A stretch of DNA of 64,000 nt from Symsagittifera roscoffensis (taxonomy: Eukaryota > Xenacoelomorpha > Acoela > Convolutidae), in NCBI RefSeq assembly GCF_963678635.1, contig NC_087065.1, forward strand, positions 33,851,679 through 33,915,678, read 5' to 3'. Below the pieces are notes generated by a model that was given only the letters and a program-made list of their open reading frames with translations, did no database searches and was not told the DNA's origin. Each line of letters opens with the position of its first letter. The stretch's first letter is position 1. Position numbers and translations under genes: made by a program. This document shows, piece after piece, positions 12,280 to 23,799 of the stretch.

Positions 12280-12924
12280 TTGAGCATCGGCAAGTTCTTT
12301 TTCAGCGGCGGTTTTCGGCTGACTGGGACTATCTTCTAAATGACACTCTACGCTATCATCGGCAGATCCCCCTCCAATATCATTCAGAGAGAGTCCCGTC
12401 CCAGATCCAAGGGGGTTGGCTATTGCCGGAGCTCCCAAATAGTAGCTCTCCAAGCTTGAAAAACCATTCGAGTTCGCCAAGCCTCCGGGTGAACCTTGAA
12501 GCGACATAATTGGTTGGAATGCAAGATTGCTGGGCAACATTTTTGGTTGTTGTAGTAACGGAAAAACCTGCTTAGTTTGATTATTTTGGTGAGTAAATTT
12601 GGATAACTTTTGATGCACAAATGTGGAATTGTCGAAGAAAGGACGCTTTTTGGACAGACTGAAAACGAGGCTTCTCGGGTTCTCCAGAGAGCTCACGGTT
12701 CGCGACTGGTTGTTTTCGTTTTGCCGGTTTCTATCTTCAGTAAACCTGGTGTTATTGTTGGCTTCTTCAGAATATGAGCTAGATTTTGGATTGCAGCTGA
12801 AGATGTCTTTAGACGTGGAGTTTTGAGCAACCACCGATGATTCCGATTCGATTTTTGAAGAAACTTGATAGCTGGGTTGCTTCGAATGTTCAGTTTCCAA
12901 TGCCGGTAAAAGGCCTAACTTCAT
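12280..12924 (-). CDS. couch potato/RBPMS-family gene, proximal alternative first coding exon (1B), 215 codons
   Basis: Seen: an open frame from ATG at 12924 (MKLGLLPAL) through 215 codons to EKELADAQ, then a donor of sequence GTAATA at 12279-12274. The exon is 645 nt and ends in phase 0; splicing over only 215 bp to the acceptor at 12065 joins DAQ to VRTLFVSG. The composition is Ser/Asn/Gln-rich and low in complexity, with a Gly/Ser patch near the end (SGTGLSLNDIGGGSADD). This suggests a disordered leader, as in the long N-termini of insect couch potato proteins. It has no catalytic motif. An AG at 12920-12919 (minus order), just after the ATG and preceded by a pyrimidine-rich tract, means this could also be an internal exon entered at TTAGGC. 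The lack of stop codons over 215 codons in such AT-rich DNA argues for real coding. Inference: a longer isoform from an internal promoter or an upstream noncoding exon. Confidence 0.82.
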
Positions 12925-13800
12925 AATAGGAGCAGTGGAAAAATAACATATAATGTATCCACATGAATGTTGTCTGTTGTCAATATAGGCAACTATTTTC
13001 TAAATTATGTTGTTATTGTAAAATTAAAGATTCTTTGCAAGAAACCTACAATCGAAACTTCGCGCTTTAAAACTTCGCAAGGGTGGATAAAAAAACGAAT
13101 CGACCCTAGAAGAAATCAGAAAACAAAACTGACTCAAAGGTCTGAGCAGACGATGATGGTATGAAAACTTAGTTGGTCCTTATTTAAAAGTATCAAGAGT
13201 GGCTTAAAAATATCATTTATAAAATCGGACGGATGTTCTATCAATTGATCGACTGAATTGCTTCTGAAGATTTGCTTCTCTCTCAGTGAGTCGAGAGGAT
13301 GTCAGACTGCTCTTGCGGAATGGACGCTGTTGACTTTGCGGATGGTGTGATTGCAGTTATAATAGGTATAACAAGTAGTTAACGACTTGCAATCTTAAGT
13401 TTGGAGTAGAATATAAGAATTATCAACAATACAGGGGGACTTTGTTGAAAGAGAGGGACTTTGAGTCGAACTTGTGTAGAACGAAGACTGAAAACTATTG
13501 ATGAATGTGTGTTACTGCAGATTAAGAGTCTCTTGTTTAGTTAGATTGAGTGTCAAGCTGCGCGGAGCAAAGAGTGCAGAGCTTGTCACAGCTGTCAATC
13601 TCAGTCCTCACACAGTGTGATGAGCCCCCCACTCACACCATGCACTACTCATAGAGTATCACTCACTTTTCGCAAATGGGGGGAGATACTTCAATTAGTA
13701 TAGACTCCAGCATAAAAGATGATGCATGGGGTTACATGTATGATGTGCGTAGACGCGGATGTGATTAGCACCGGGGATCCCTGAAGTTTAAACAACTACT
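12925..13800 (-). promoter_or_regulatory. candidate promoter / 5' UTR region for exon 1B
   Basis: Inference only. This stretch just upstream (minus strand) of exon 1B carries none of the repeats that crowd the neighbourhood and is more mixed in base composition, with GC-richer patches at about 13560-13640. Read on the minus strand it contains an arthropod-type initiator-like TCAGTC near 13490. No TATA box in the right place is obvious. It could equally be intron if exon 1B is internal. Confidence 0.25.
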
Positions 13801-14039
13801 CGATTGATGTGTTATTATTTCTCAAACACTTGTACCGAAGATTTGTTTAAAGTTTAGACATAGGCAATAACATGAAGTTTATTTTCATTTAAACTCAGTT
13901 TGCAATAACATGAAGCTAATTTTCATTTAAACTCCATTTAGTTTTCAAATAAAACAGACTCTAATGATGCCATGAGTCGGCAATCCTGTAACGAGGCTTC
14001 AAAATACGAACTTTATATCTGCAATTTTGCTGTTAAGCT

Positions 14040-14530
14040 TTTAGACATTATGGACAAATACTGAAGGAATTCAGCCGTTTGTTGTGCAAGTAGCATAAAA
14101 TTTCGACCACAAATATAAAAAGCGATAACCAGTTACTGTACATAATAACCGACCATAGTCTTTACAAAAGTACAAACAGAAGAAGTTTTTTTGTCACATT
14201 AGTATAGTTTTTTCTGCGTGGTGTGATAAAAAGATCTGGCATAAAAATAGAATTTTGCTTTTTCGTGAGTCATCGCAAATTAAACAAACTGGACAACAGT
14301 TTTTCAGAAAATTTAAAAAAAAAAAACATTTCAAATGTTTTTTTTTAATTTTAAATTTTATTAATATTTTTAATGTCATTTAATCACGACTAAATGGGCG
14401 TCAATTTAGTATATCACTTGACTCATTCCGATGATTATTTGTGGCAGCTGATTTTGCGTGGAAAATAAAAAGAAAACTAAAATACATCTGAATGGTATTT
14501 AAATGGTACGAAAAAAAAACAAGTTGCATC
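14040..14530 (+). repeat. repeat family with a conserved WYLIL reading frame, copy 2
   Basis: Contains CACTTGACTCATTCCGATGA then TTATTTGTGGCAGCTGATTTTGCGTGG at about 14413-14460 (encoding ...LTHSDDYLWQLILRGK then stop). Same orientation as copy 3, opposite to copy 1. Confidence 0.5.
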
Positions 14531-14819
14531 GTTTTGTGCTTGAGGTGTGATAAGAAGATAAGCAAAGCCTAAAACCTCAATATTTATAGTTAATAAGGAA
14601 TATTTGACATAACTTTTCCTCATAAAATAATTACAAAAATCAAGAAGAAAAATCATTTAAGCAAATTTTTTCCCCAAGAAGGCGCTAAAAGTAATTACTA
14701 AAATAAATTTTAAAAAAAGTTTTCTGCCTAACTAGGATTATACGCTTACTAGTAACAGCCTGCTCGCTCGCTTTATTCGCTTGAAGTAAGACGATAATCA
14801 AAAAAATTTAGAAGCCAAA

Positions 14820-15010
14820 ACCAATTTTTTGAAAAATTTAAAATCGTTCGAATCACGTTTTATAAGGCTTGATTATGATTTATCACTCAATTCTTTCGAT
14901 AAATTTTTGTGGTACCTGATTTTACGTGGAAAAAATTTGAAAAAACGTTGCAAAACTAAAACCAACCCGAAGACAAGTTCCTATCCAATTTCAGTGGTCG
15001 GAATGATAAA
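14820..15010 (+). repeat. repeat family with a conserved WYLIL reading frame, copy 3
   Basis: The segment around 14870-14935 encodes YDLSLNSFDKFLWYLILRGK, then ACTAAAACCAACCCGAAGAC resembles the ACACCCGAATAC block of copy 1. Boundaries not determined. Confidence 0.45.
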
Positions 15011-15507
15011 AGAAAAAATTTGCCTTTATATCTGATTGAATACTCTGCTGAAGCTTTTGAATGATCATTACAAAACTATCTTCTGAGGAGAAAGAAACCA
15101 AAACATAAAATTGTTTGAAATAAGCTTGAATTTTCAACCATCAGTTTGAACGATCAAATAGAGAAATTTTTGCATCCAGCCAATCTTTTCCATAAAAAAT
15201 ACACACAACTAAAAAAAATTAGAGAGGCGTTTTCAGTTTTTTCAGAAACTATTGAGGTCAAAACTCTTGGGCTACTTTCACAGCAGCCGTTTATACTCAG
15301 GTTTGCTACCAGAACTATTTGCGTCAGTTTTTCAAAAAGAATGCAAAACAATGAGTTTGCTTTATTTTATTGATAGAATGCATTTGAACCGGACTTCCAC
15401 TCTGTGTATATATAATGCTGGAAATAAAAGCCAAATTACTTATTTTTACAGTTAGCACTTTCATCTTTATGTTTTTGATTACAAAGAATTTTGATTTTTT
15501 TCCTAAT

Positions 15508-15570
15508 GAGCGGTAGTTGAGTGGCTATGCATATCTAAATCCAAAGACCAGTGGTTTGATGCGCACCAAG
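15508..15570 (+). ncRNA. degenerate tRNA-like sequence (tRNA pseudogene or SINE head)
   Basis: TAGTTGAGTGG resembles an internal A box and GGTTTGATGCG, about 38 bp downstream, a weakened B box (consensus GGTTCGANTCC). The stems do not fold convincingly, so it is not a functional tRNA. A SINE head is possible. Confidence 0.3.
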
Positions 15571-15797
15571 ACTTATATTACAACGATAGAACAAAAAAAG
15601 CGCACAAATTACAATGACTTCTAAATTGCGCAAGAATTCGTAATAATTTTTTATGGTGATCAACAAAAAAATTGTGAAGGTAAAATTTTCTTAGTTTTTA
15701 ATGAAACCATGAAAGTTACCACTCAGTCGCGTAATGTTTGCGCTAATATGTTTTGAAAATAAAACATTTACCTAAAAATCAGGCAAAGATGAAAAGT

Positions 15798-16326
15798 AAC
15801 AAGACTGTTCGAGTCGAAAGAAAGCCTTTAGTGTTCTGATTGCCCTTAAAGTCTAAAGAATAAGTCATCATTTACTAAATTTAAGAATTGATGAAAAAAT
15901 TTAGAAAAAAAAATAGTTTTTTTTTCAGATTATTTGTTTTGAAAACATTCCTCTCACACGTTATAAAAAGTACAAAATGGAGTCATTAGCGTCTAGCAAG
16001 GTTATAACAGTTCCAACGTGCTTGCTTCAATTTAATTTGGCAAAATTTCTGAACCGGATTAAATGACCGCACGCGTTTATAGAATGAATTATATATCGCG
16101 CATTTATTGTCCTAATTTAGCCAAATTGGCAATGTTCAAAACGCAAAAGTTTTAGGAAAATTGAGCAAAGGTGAATTATATTTTTTAAAATTTGAGCTCA
16201 AAGCGACAATTATGTTTAAATGGTATAAAAACTGCATCCAAAACTGGCTAATGCAAAACTCGAAAGTAGAAAAAAAACCACGCCGAGGACAAAAAGTGCA
16301 ATTTATTTTCGAAAGTCGCAGTAAAA
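15798..16326 (-). mobile_element. Helentron-like element, diverged copy
   Basis: Starts AACAAGACTGTTCG, ends with a GAAAGTCG-type terminus, and keeps the central blocks resembling the 63-598 copy (cgcgcgtta-like and tcgaaatt-like segments). Many substitutions. A second terminus of the same family follows within 2-3 bp at 16329. Confidence 0.6.
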
Positions 16327-16328
16327 AG

Positions 16329-16390
16329 TAACCAGACTGCTTGCATCAGGTTGGAGGCCAGAATCTTCCAGTTGCAGTTTAAGGTAGCTC
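16329..16390 (-). mobile_element. Helentron-like element, 3'-terminal fragment
   Basis: A short fragment reading AACCAGACTGCTTGCATCAGG on the plus strand, matching the terminus and start of the hairpin of the family; abutted head-to-tail to the copy ending at 16326. Confidence 0.5.
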
Positions 16391-16757
16391 AAGTATTCTT
16401 TTGTTTATTTTCATGCTTTGGAAATTTGAAAAATCACTCATCCCACCCTTTTCCTCACACACAGAATGCCAACTACAAAATGATATGGTTTTTTATCTAG
16501 CAACATGTTATTCCAACCAATGTGCTAGCCTGCAAATCAATTACGAATTGTTGGAAATGACGGTGACCTTGAATAATTTAATCGGTCAAAAACTATAGCA
16601 ATTTAGGTTAATTAGTTTTTTTTTACATAGCTGTTACGTGTGCAAATCACTAAAAAACAAAACTCCGCCGTCAAAATGAGCAGTTTTAGGGTGAAAAACT
16701 TCGTTCAAATTCGTTGACCGAAAAGATATTGCCAACATTTTGGTATTATAATTAGTA

Positions 16758-16951
16758 GCAAAAAATTCGGACAGACAAAAATAATTAAAAAGAGCAATTG
16801 ACCTATTTTGGAAAAATTTTGCACGCAAAATGTAATTTTTCAGTCCGATTTTGTGTCCCCAAGGTTGTCTGAAAGAAAAAATTGCACGCAAAAATCTGTC
16901 AAAATGGTACGATGCTCTTTTTAATTAATTCTGTCTGTCCGAACTTTTTGC
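16758..16951. mobile_element. small foldback element with 39-bp arms
   Basis: The left arm 16758-16796 and right arm 16913-16951 are near-perfect reverse complements (core TTCGGACAGACA against TGTCTGTCCGAA). The centre of about 116 bp also holds paired GCACGCAAAA segments. Typical size and shape of a MITE. Confidence 0.7.
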
Positions 16952-17006
16952 AATTCTCTTTAACTATAAATTGTCTCAAATGCTATGCATTAGAAAAACT
17001 CAAAAT

Positions 17007-17632
17007 AACAAGACTGCTCGTTAACCCATACCGACTGCCCATTAACTCATATTGAAAAGATTTTTGGGAAAACAAAATATTGAAAAACTATAAATTTTGG
17101 ACAATATCAAAGATCAAGTGTGAAATTTGAGTCGTACGAAATTAATACCACCGACTAGCTAGCCTCGATTCAATTCGGAACGGTTTTGTTGTGCTGAATA
17201 TTTCACCACGAATAATAATTCGCGTTACGCTTTCAGGAATATGGATATAATCTTCAAAGTTTGCAAAAATTAGTCCAGAGCATGGTCAAATTGACAATTT
17301 TCAAACTCTCAAAACTTTGCTAAAAACGATCGGGGGTAGAAATATCTTTTTAAGTTTGATTTCAAGGAGTCAATATCTTCAATGGGGCATAAAAGTTTTT
17401 TGTTAAAAACTATTATTTCGATAGCCGAAAATTGTCTAAATAATAAAACCACACCAAGCATAAACATTCCGTTTTCTTCGAAAGTCGGAATAACTATAGC
17501 ACGCATTTAGTATCACAAATTGACCAAACTGGCAACTTTTAAACCAGAAAATCTTTTTTTTAAAAATGAAGTTTGTAAGGATAAAAAAACACCCGAAAAT
17601 AATGTTCCGTCATTTCCTTCAAAAATCGGGAA
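17007..17632 (-). mobile_element. Helentron-like element (17007-17493) plus a further terminal fragment (about 17506-17632)
   Basis: The terminus AACAAGACTGCTCG is followed directly by a decayed hairpin region; the other end has GAAAGTCGGAA at 17480-17490. A second, partial 5' end block (a degenerate CACCC...TGTTCCGTCA pattern) follows at once. Another head-to-tail arrangement. Confidence 0.55.
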
Positions 17633-18754
17633 AAAAATTGGTTTGAGCATTACGCTTTTTCAAATATCCATAAGTATTTTTCAAAGAAATAAGAACCGGA
17701 GTTAACTTTACAAAGATTTCGACATGAAATCAACAAATTCTAGATATTCGATAAGGGAAGCTACTTCAGTGTTTGTTACCGGAGAGCATACTTCATCCAA
17801 CTTACTTCAATTATGGCTGAGTTGTTTATTCGAGCCCGTCGACTGAGATTAAAGCCTCATTTCATTAAAACCATCTGCGTGGAACGCCCTCTTAAAAGAT
17901 CCAACTTCTAAAACCATCTACATTTTCCAGATAGTAGCTTAATAGAAGATGTAGTTGCTTTTAAACCACTCTCTGTTAATGAGAAAAACACCTCTTGAGC
18001 TAATGTATGTACAAAAACAAGAGAAATCAATAAATTATCTCAATAATCCTTTTGTTTTTGAATTATTCCATTTAAAAGTGCTTAAGAGGAGGAGGCTAAC
18101 TCAATAAAAACAAGAGCGTCTAAGATGGTAGCTGGAGTAGCAAAATACAACCCTAATTAACTGAGGTATGAAGTGCATCCCAGATGCACATGCTGTGCAT
18201 TAGCTAAAAATATCTTACATTTAAGTACCGCTATTACCTGAAGGAATGGATATGCGTAAGAAGAACATCAGATTTAGCAAGAGAAGAAAAGTGGTTTAAG
18301 AGTGGTGTACTTAGTGAATTATGGATTTTTAGTGAAATTAGGGGGGATTAGGCGTGGTGTGTTTATTGATCGATTATCTCAATCTGCGAGCAGTACTTAA
18401 TGTAATGTGGCTGCTTAGAGCTTAGCAGAGGCTGTGGCGAATTACAATCAGTACAAGTGTACCGCCTTTGTCTCCAAAAAAGGTTACAGCAAGGGGATTG
18501 AACATCGCGTATGAATTCAAAAATTTGTTTTGAAAGAGAACTATTTTTTCCGTGAGCGTAGTTTTTCATACGAATTTTTTTTTCAATTTTTTTTAGATCC
18601 CAGTAAATTATGCCAGAAGTTTTTCTAAGTTGTTACCTTAAAGTACAAAAACTAAAGACTTTTTTCAAAGAAGGGTAGATTCTGACCTCATGTTTGCGTA
18701 CCGTTCAAAAAAGCTTGGCAGTACCATGCATTCATGATTTTAGAGTTTGAATTT

Positions 18755-18840
18755 TTGTTTCGAATTTCGAAGAAAGTGACGGAGTATTTGTGCTTGGTGT
18801 ATCGGAGTGATTTGTTCTTCTGACTTTTTGATAAAGCTAT
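18755..18840 (+). mobile_element. Helentron-like element, 5'-end fragment
   Basis: Resembles the first 80-90 bp of the plus-strand copy at 26910: a degenerate hairpin block, then GTGACGGAGTATTTGTGCT, then a CTTCTGACTTTTT-like block. Truncated after that. Confidence 0.4.
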
Positions 18841-19270
18841 GGGTTAGAGAAGTTGCCAAAAAAACTTCTTGGCTAAGTTATGTCCGATTTGATAACTTTT
18901 CAAGATGGTGAAAATGCAAGCGCGATTTATTTAACCGCGGCGAAGTATTCCGTCCCAAAAGGGTTCCAAGTTAATTTTAGGCAATCTAATTGGTCATATT
19001 GGTTCCCGATACGGATCAAATCACGACAATGGTTTTTGATATTGACTGCGGCACCACCAAAAACAAAGTTCAAAATTTCGTTCGTCATGAACTATCCGGT
19101 ATCAGTAAAAGAGCAGTCAGTACAATCAGGGTTTAACCATTATTAATTTAACACGAATGATTAGTGGCAAAATAAAACGTCTAAAAATTCATTCCAACTA
19201 AATTGAGGCAAGCTATTTGGTCTTATTTTTCATTAGGTTGCTTTTTTCATTACGAAAATGCTTTTTTTTT

Positions 19271-19719
19271 CATTACGAGGTCAAACTGTACTTTGTGCCA
19301 AAGACAATTCAGTCAAAAGTATGCAGACAATTCAGCCGTAGACAATTCAGCTTATAATAGTGACTGTTGCAGTCGCGCCAACGTGTTGCGAGCTAGTCAA
19401 AAGAGGGTAGGACTCTATACTGAACTAAGAGCCGGTTATCGGCGCAAAGTGGTGAAGCGCGCGTAGCTCGCCCACCGACGACCTTAAACCAAGAAACAAC
19501 TCCAATTCCGAATTTTTTCTTTCGAATCTAGCATTTTGAAAAACTGTCTGAATTTTCTGATTTGTCTGTATACTTTCGACTGAATTGTCTAAATTTTGTA
19601 TTGGCTGAATTGTCCTTGGCCAAATGTCTGAGCGCCGTTTAAAGACTTGTCTCTGGAATTCAGGAACGTACAGACAAAACATTGCGCGCCTATCCAGTGC
19701 GCAGTTTGACCTCGTAATG
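19271..19719. mobile_element. TIR element with perfect 18-bp terminal inverted repeats
   Basis: CATTACGAGGTCAAACTG at 19271-19288 is exactly inverted at 19702-19719. Inside, GACAATTCAG-type motifs on the left are mirrored by CTGAATTGTC-type motifs on the right. A second repeat (about 19361-19500) sits in the middle. No coding capacity. The superfamily is not clear to me. Confidence 0.7.
19361..19500 (+). repeat. interspersed repeat with GCGCCAACGTGTTGCGAG core, copy 1
   Basis: Contains GTCGCGCCAACGTGTTGCGAG, then AGAGGGTAGGACTCTATA, then GAGCCGGTTATCG, in the same order and spacing as at 57735-57840. GC-rich for this window. It lies inside the 18-bp TIR element, so it was either inserted there or is part of it. 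Confidence 0.6.
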
Positions 19720-19772
19720 TTGAAAAGAATTTTTTTAAATTTTTTTTGCTTTATAGTCGTTGAGGGTAGCTG

Positions 19773-20115
19773 CAGTAGCGGATTCGAACCCCCACCGCCC
19801 AAAGGGTCCACCTTTGCTACTATTTAATGACTTCCATTTTCGGCCCTGTCCTTTAAAACTTTTCTAACGTCGCCGTCGGCGCCAACACAATAGTGTTTTA
19901 AAGGGGAGTGCGCGCCAAATACGCAATTTTTAGTCAAACTTTCCAAAAGAGCAATAAAACAGCAGTTATGGACTTCGAAAAATGATTTTATCGACCTAAA
20001 AAATGTTGCCGACTTTTTTAGGTCGACAAAATCAATTTTGAAGTCTCCCATCTCAATACAAGGCTGTATTTTGCCAAAATTTAGAATTTTGACAAAAATA
20101 TTAAATCCGTCCCTG
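19773..20115 (-). mobile_element. hAT-type MITE, old copy
   Basis: The internal blocks CCCAAAGGGTCCACCTTTG, AAAACTTTTCTAA and GGAGTGCGCGCCAAA match the copy at 28117-28513. Both termini are mutated versions of CAGGGGCGGATT / AATCCGCCCCTG. No clear 8-bp duplication remains. Confidence 0.7.
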
Positions 20116-21802
20116 TGCAGTTGGAACACTCAGGGCGCCGCCCTGATACGAGAAATCTTGTTCAGATTTGGTACATGGCAGGCTAATTTGACATAAGTTA
20201 TTCATGCATGGGTGCCAGTGGGGCAAAATTGCGCATGTTGAGATGTACACTATGATACAATATGTTGCATTGGAAGTGAGGCGGAAACATTCAATATAAG
20301 TTGACAACTTGCTCATTATTACACTTCCTACGATTCTGCATCTGACAGTACTGTTTTTTACATTGTGTACACTCAAATGTTACCTTTACTTATTAGCCTC
20401 AAATAGACGGACATGAGACTGGCAAAAAAGGGCGATATGCCAGCCGAAAAATATAGCTTATCCTTTGTTACCAAATCCAAAATGATCAACTGTTTTGCAA
20501 AACTTATTTTACAAAAAATAATATAACATCTAAAAATAAGTTTATTATTATAATAGGTTAATTACTAATAAGTCTAATACAAAAAATTTTAATTCAAAAA
20601 TAAGCATGTCCTTGTAATGTTACGTAAGTTTATTTGCTTTCAGTTCGTATCCCTCATTCGTTTTCGGCCCTTTTATACTTCGACTGGGCTTCGAAAGCTA
20701 GAGAAAAGGGGTAAGGGGACCAATATTGACACGCTTCACAGCCTCCGCCTCATTGGCAGCCAAACCGGGTGGACGATGAAAGAAACCAGCCAAATGTAAT
20801 ACGCCTTCTAAGCGACCCTATGAAAAATATAATATACATTATCTGAGATATCGAAAAGACACACATACTTTTTCCCAATTATCAAATCTATTCATGACAA
20901 AAATTTTTCATTTAAATTTAATATGTCAGTCATAAGCACCTCTATTCAAGCTAAAAGAAGCAGGAACTAGAAGTGTTAGAGTTAAAGATGGAAAAATATT
21001 AAAAAGACGGGGTTCTGCATGAAAAAATATATATTTCTCCAGTTTTTGACTTCAAAATTTTTCCAGCTCACATGTTAGATTTGTTCGCCTGACTTGAATG
21101 CAAAAAAAAACAAGCACACATTTTTCGTTGTGTTTACAAAATGAGAGCATAATCTGATCATGTGGCACATGCTTTGTGGCACCACATCAGTTAGACTTAA
21201 ATTGGAGGATGGCTCAAACACAGTGGCGTGCATATTAGATGGGGCAATAAAATGCACGCAGCGAGTAACTGGGAAGAGGTTGTTTTCCTTCAGAGAGAGT
21301 TGATCGGTTGACAGGGCAGGAACAAGTGGATTAGTGGGGCTGATTGTTGTCATTTAGGCAGCCACGAGCACAATTGTCCCTTTGACAGGCCCCCCATTCA
21401 CACTTACTCTGCTCTCGCCTCATAAACTGCAGACTCTCTTTACTCCAAACGACACTCTACTGTCTCTCACAAGGCTCAGAAGACCAACAGAACAAGCATA
21501 AAATATGTATGACAAATGTATGAACAAACTGCGAGTTCATTGCGTATTAGTGAAAAAAGCGGGATAAAGGTTTTTCTTCCTATTGTAAGTTAATACGCAC
21601 TTTTTAAGAAACTCGTTCAGAAAAACTTGAAATGGAAAAATCTGTTTGATTTGTGCACCGTAAAGTCATAAAAATTTCTGACACCAATAATTAGTGGACA
21701 CAAAAAATTTATTGTTCTCCTAAAAAGGTAAAAATCTTCAACAGAATCGAAAAAAAAATGTATAAGAACATCTTGAGATGATTTTGAGACAAAATACAAG
21801 AG

Positions 21803-22002
21803 NNNNNNNNNNNNNNNNNNNNNNNNNNNNNNNNNNNNNNNNNNNNNNNNNNNNNNNNNNNNNNNNNNNNNNNNNNNNNNNNNNNNNNNNNNNNNNNNNN
21901 NNNNNNNNNNNNNNNNNNNNNNNNNNNNNNNNNNNNNNNNNNNNNNNNNNNNNNNNNNNNNNNNNNNNNNNNNNNNNNNNNNNNNNNNNNNNNNNNNNNN
22001 NN
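21803..22002. other. assembly gap (200 N)
   Basis: Exactly 200 undetermined bases, a placeholder size. It lies in the intron of the 1A isoform; any exon in it would be missed. Confidence 0.99.
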
Positions 22003-23799
22003 TAGCAAATTATTAGATAGGAAATATAATAACTAGATGCGAGATTGAAATTTGCAGTCTGTAATTAGCTCGATCAACGAAAAAACGCAGACCAATTTCT
22101 CTCGACACTGACAAATTCTATGTTTTTTGAAATATCAATCACCGCAGAAATGACTGTAAAATTATCTTTCTATGAGATAGACAAAATAGGGCTAAAACAG
22201 CCATAATTCTTTCCTTTTACTTCGTGAAGCAATCGGAAAAATATTTGGCTTTCACTTGTCGTCAGTTATGAACTTGAAACAAATGTTCATGATCGAAACG
22301 ATTATCAAATAATGAAAGAAGCCAAAAAACGCTTGAATAAAAAGACTGAGAAATAGAATAAAACTCAATCAAATCTATAGATTGACTGAAAAACAAATAT
22401 TGCATGCGGCACAGGGGAATGTCAAAATAAGGTCTTTTAAGTTTTTTAAGACAGCTCAAAAATCAGTTTGGTCGACTTTTAAAAAGTCGACAGAAAAAAC
22501 CGTACTCATCCTCTTTTCCCGAAAATCATAGATCTGCCATTGATTTTACAAATAGTTCTCTGAAAACATAAAAGGACTGAGTTCACCACGATAACAAACT
22601 TCGTATGGCTCGCATTTTGCTCTTGTGGCAAGTTTTCACGGAACCTCAAAATCGCATGCGATTTTTTTCAAGAGTGTGGAACTCGTAAAGATAGAAGTTC
22701 GGGATTTCAATTTGAAGCATATTTCTTTTCTGTAAAATGACTATTTCAAATTTCAATTTTTGCAAGATTTAATGAAGAAGTATAAATGCTTTCCTTTTTC
22801 CACGCGGTTCCCGTTCTTCTTCATATTCCATTGTGATTTCGATCCCTGCCGTGAGAAATTTGATCGACTGGTTTCCATTCAAAACAAAAGTCTTCTTCTG
22901 TATATCAGAACGTGGCTTCCGTTCTCAACTAGTCATTTATGCGGGAAATATCAAAAGGAATACTCTGCATTGCCACCCTGTAACAAAGGACGTCCGCTGC
23001 CCATTATTGTGACACAATGCCGTTTCCCTTGGTCCCAAATATCTCGGCTTGTGATCGCAGTTTAAAATATCAACCCTTATTTTCCCATTATTAAAAATAA
23101 ACTTGGCTAATGCAGCATATTTTTGAATGAAGGCTGATTTAATCTGTTTTTGATATAATGAGACTAGAAAGACTACGTGTGGACTTCACTTGATTGATAT
23201 TGACGATTGCATTTCGTTGTGGCCATATCATTTGAAGTGGATATGTTCAATATAATTTAATTTCCAATACTCATTCCCCAAAATTAAGTTCCTGAAGATA
23301 TAAAAAACATGGTCAACCCCTGATCAAGCAAAATAGTAGAGAGTTATTGGAACTGCTTTTCAATAGTAATTGTCAGCGTCTAGCTAAAAAAAATAGTGTT
23401 CCTTATGAAGTTTAGTTTCTTATTCCGCATAAGTTGCAAAGTCTGGATCAAACAGGTTGCCTCAATTTACTTTGCAGGATACGCATTGAAAAAAAAACAG
23501 GAAACTCCGCGCCCATTAGCTATCCCACGTTTCCAGCTTTCAAAACTCCATTACTTCACAAAAAAAAATAAGATTTTCAGCTAAGAGCAACCAAATCATA
23601 AATTAAGTTTCAGCAAAAATCACTGGATTATAATTATGAGGTCAGAGCATCTCAATTTTATTTGAAAATTTGCTCAAAAATCAAACATTAAACTAGTCAA
23701 AATTTTTCAGGTAGAAAACACCCCTAGCGTTAAAATTCCATTAGTTTTTTTTCGAAATGGGGAATAATACCATTTTTACCAAATTCCTTAAATTTAACT

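Noticed and set aside
19773-20129. Minus-strand 101-codon frame as a gene
   Set aside because: It lies within an old hAT MITE copy and matches its nucleotide blocks.
22760-23065. 101-codon plus-strand frame as a gene
   Set aside because: No family, no splice sites supporting it, Phe/Ser/Leu-rich as expected for chance frames in pyrimidine-rich AT-rich DNA.
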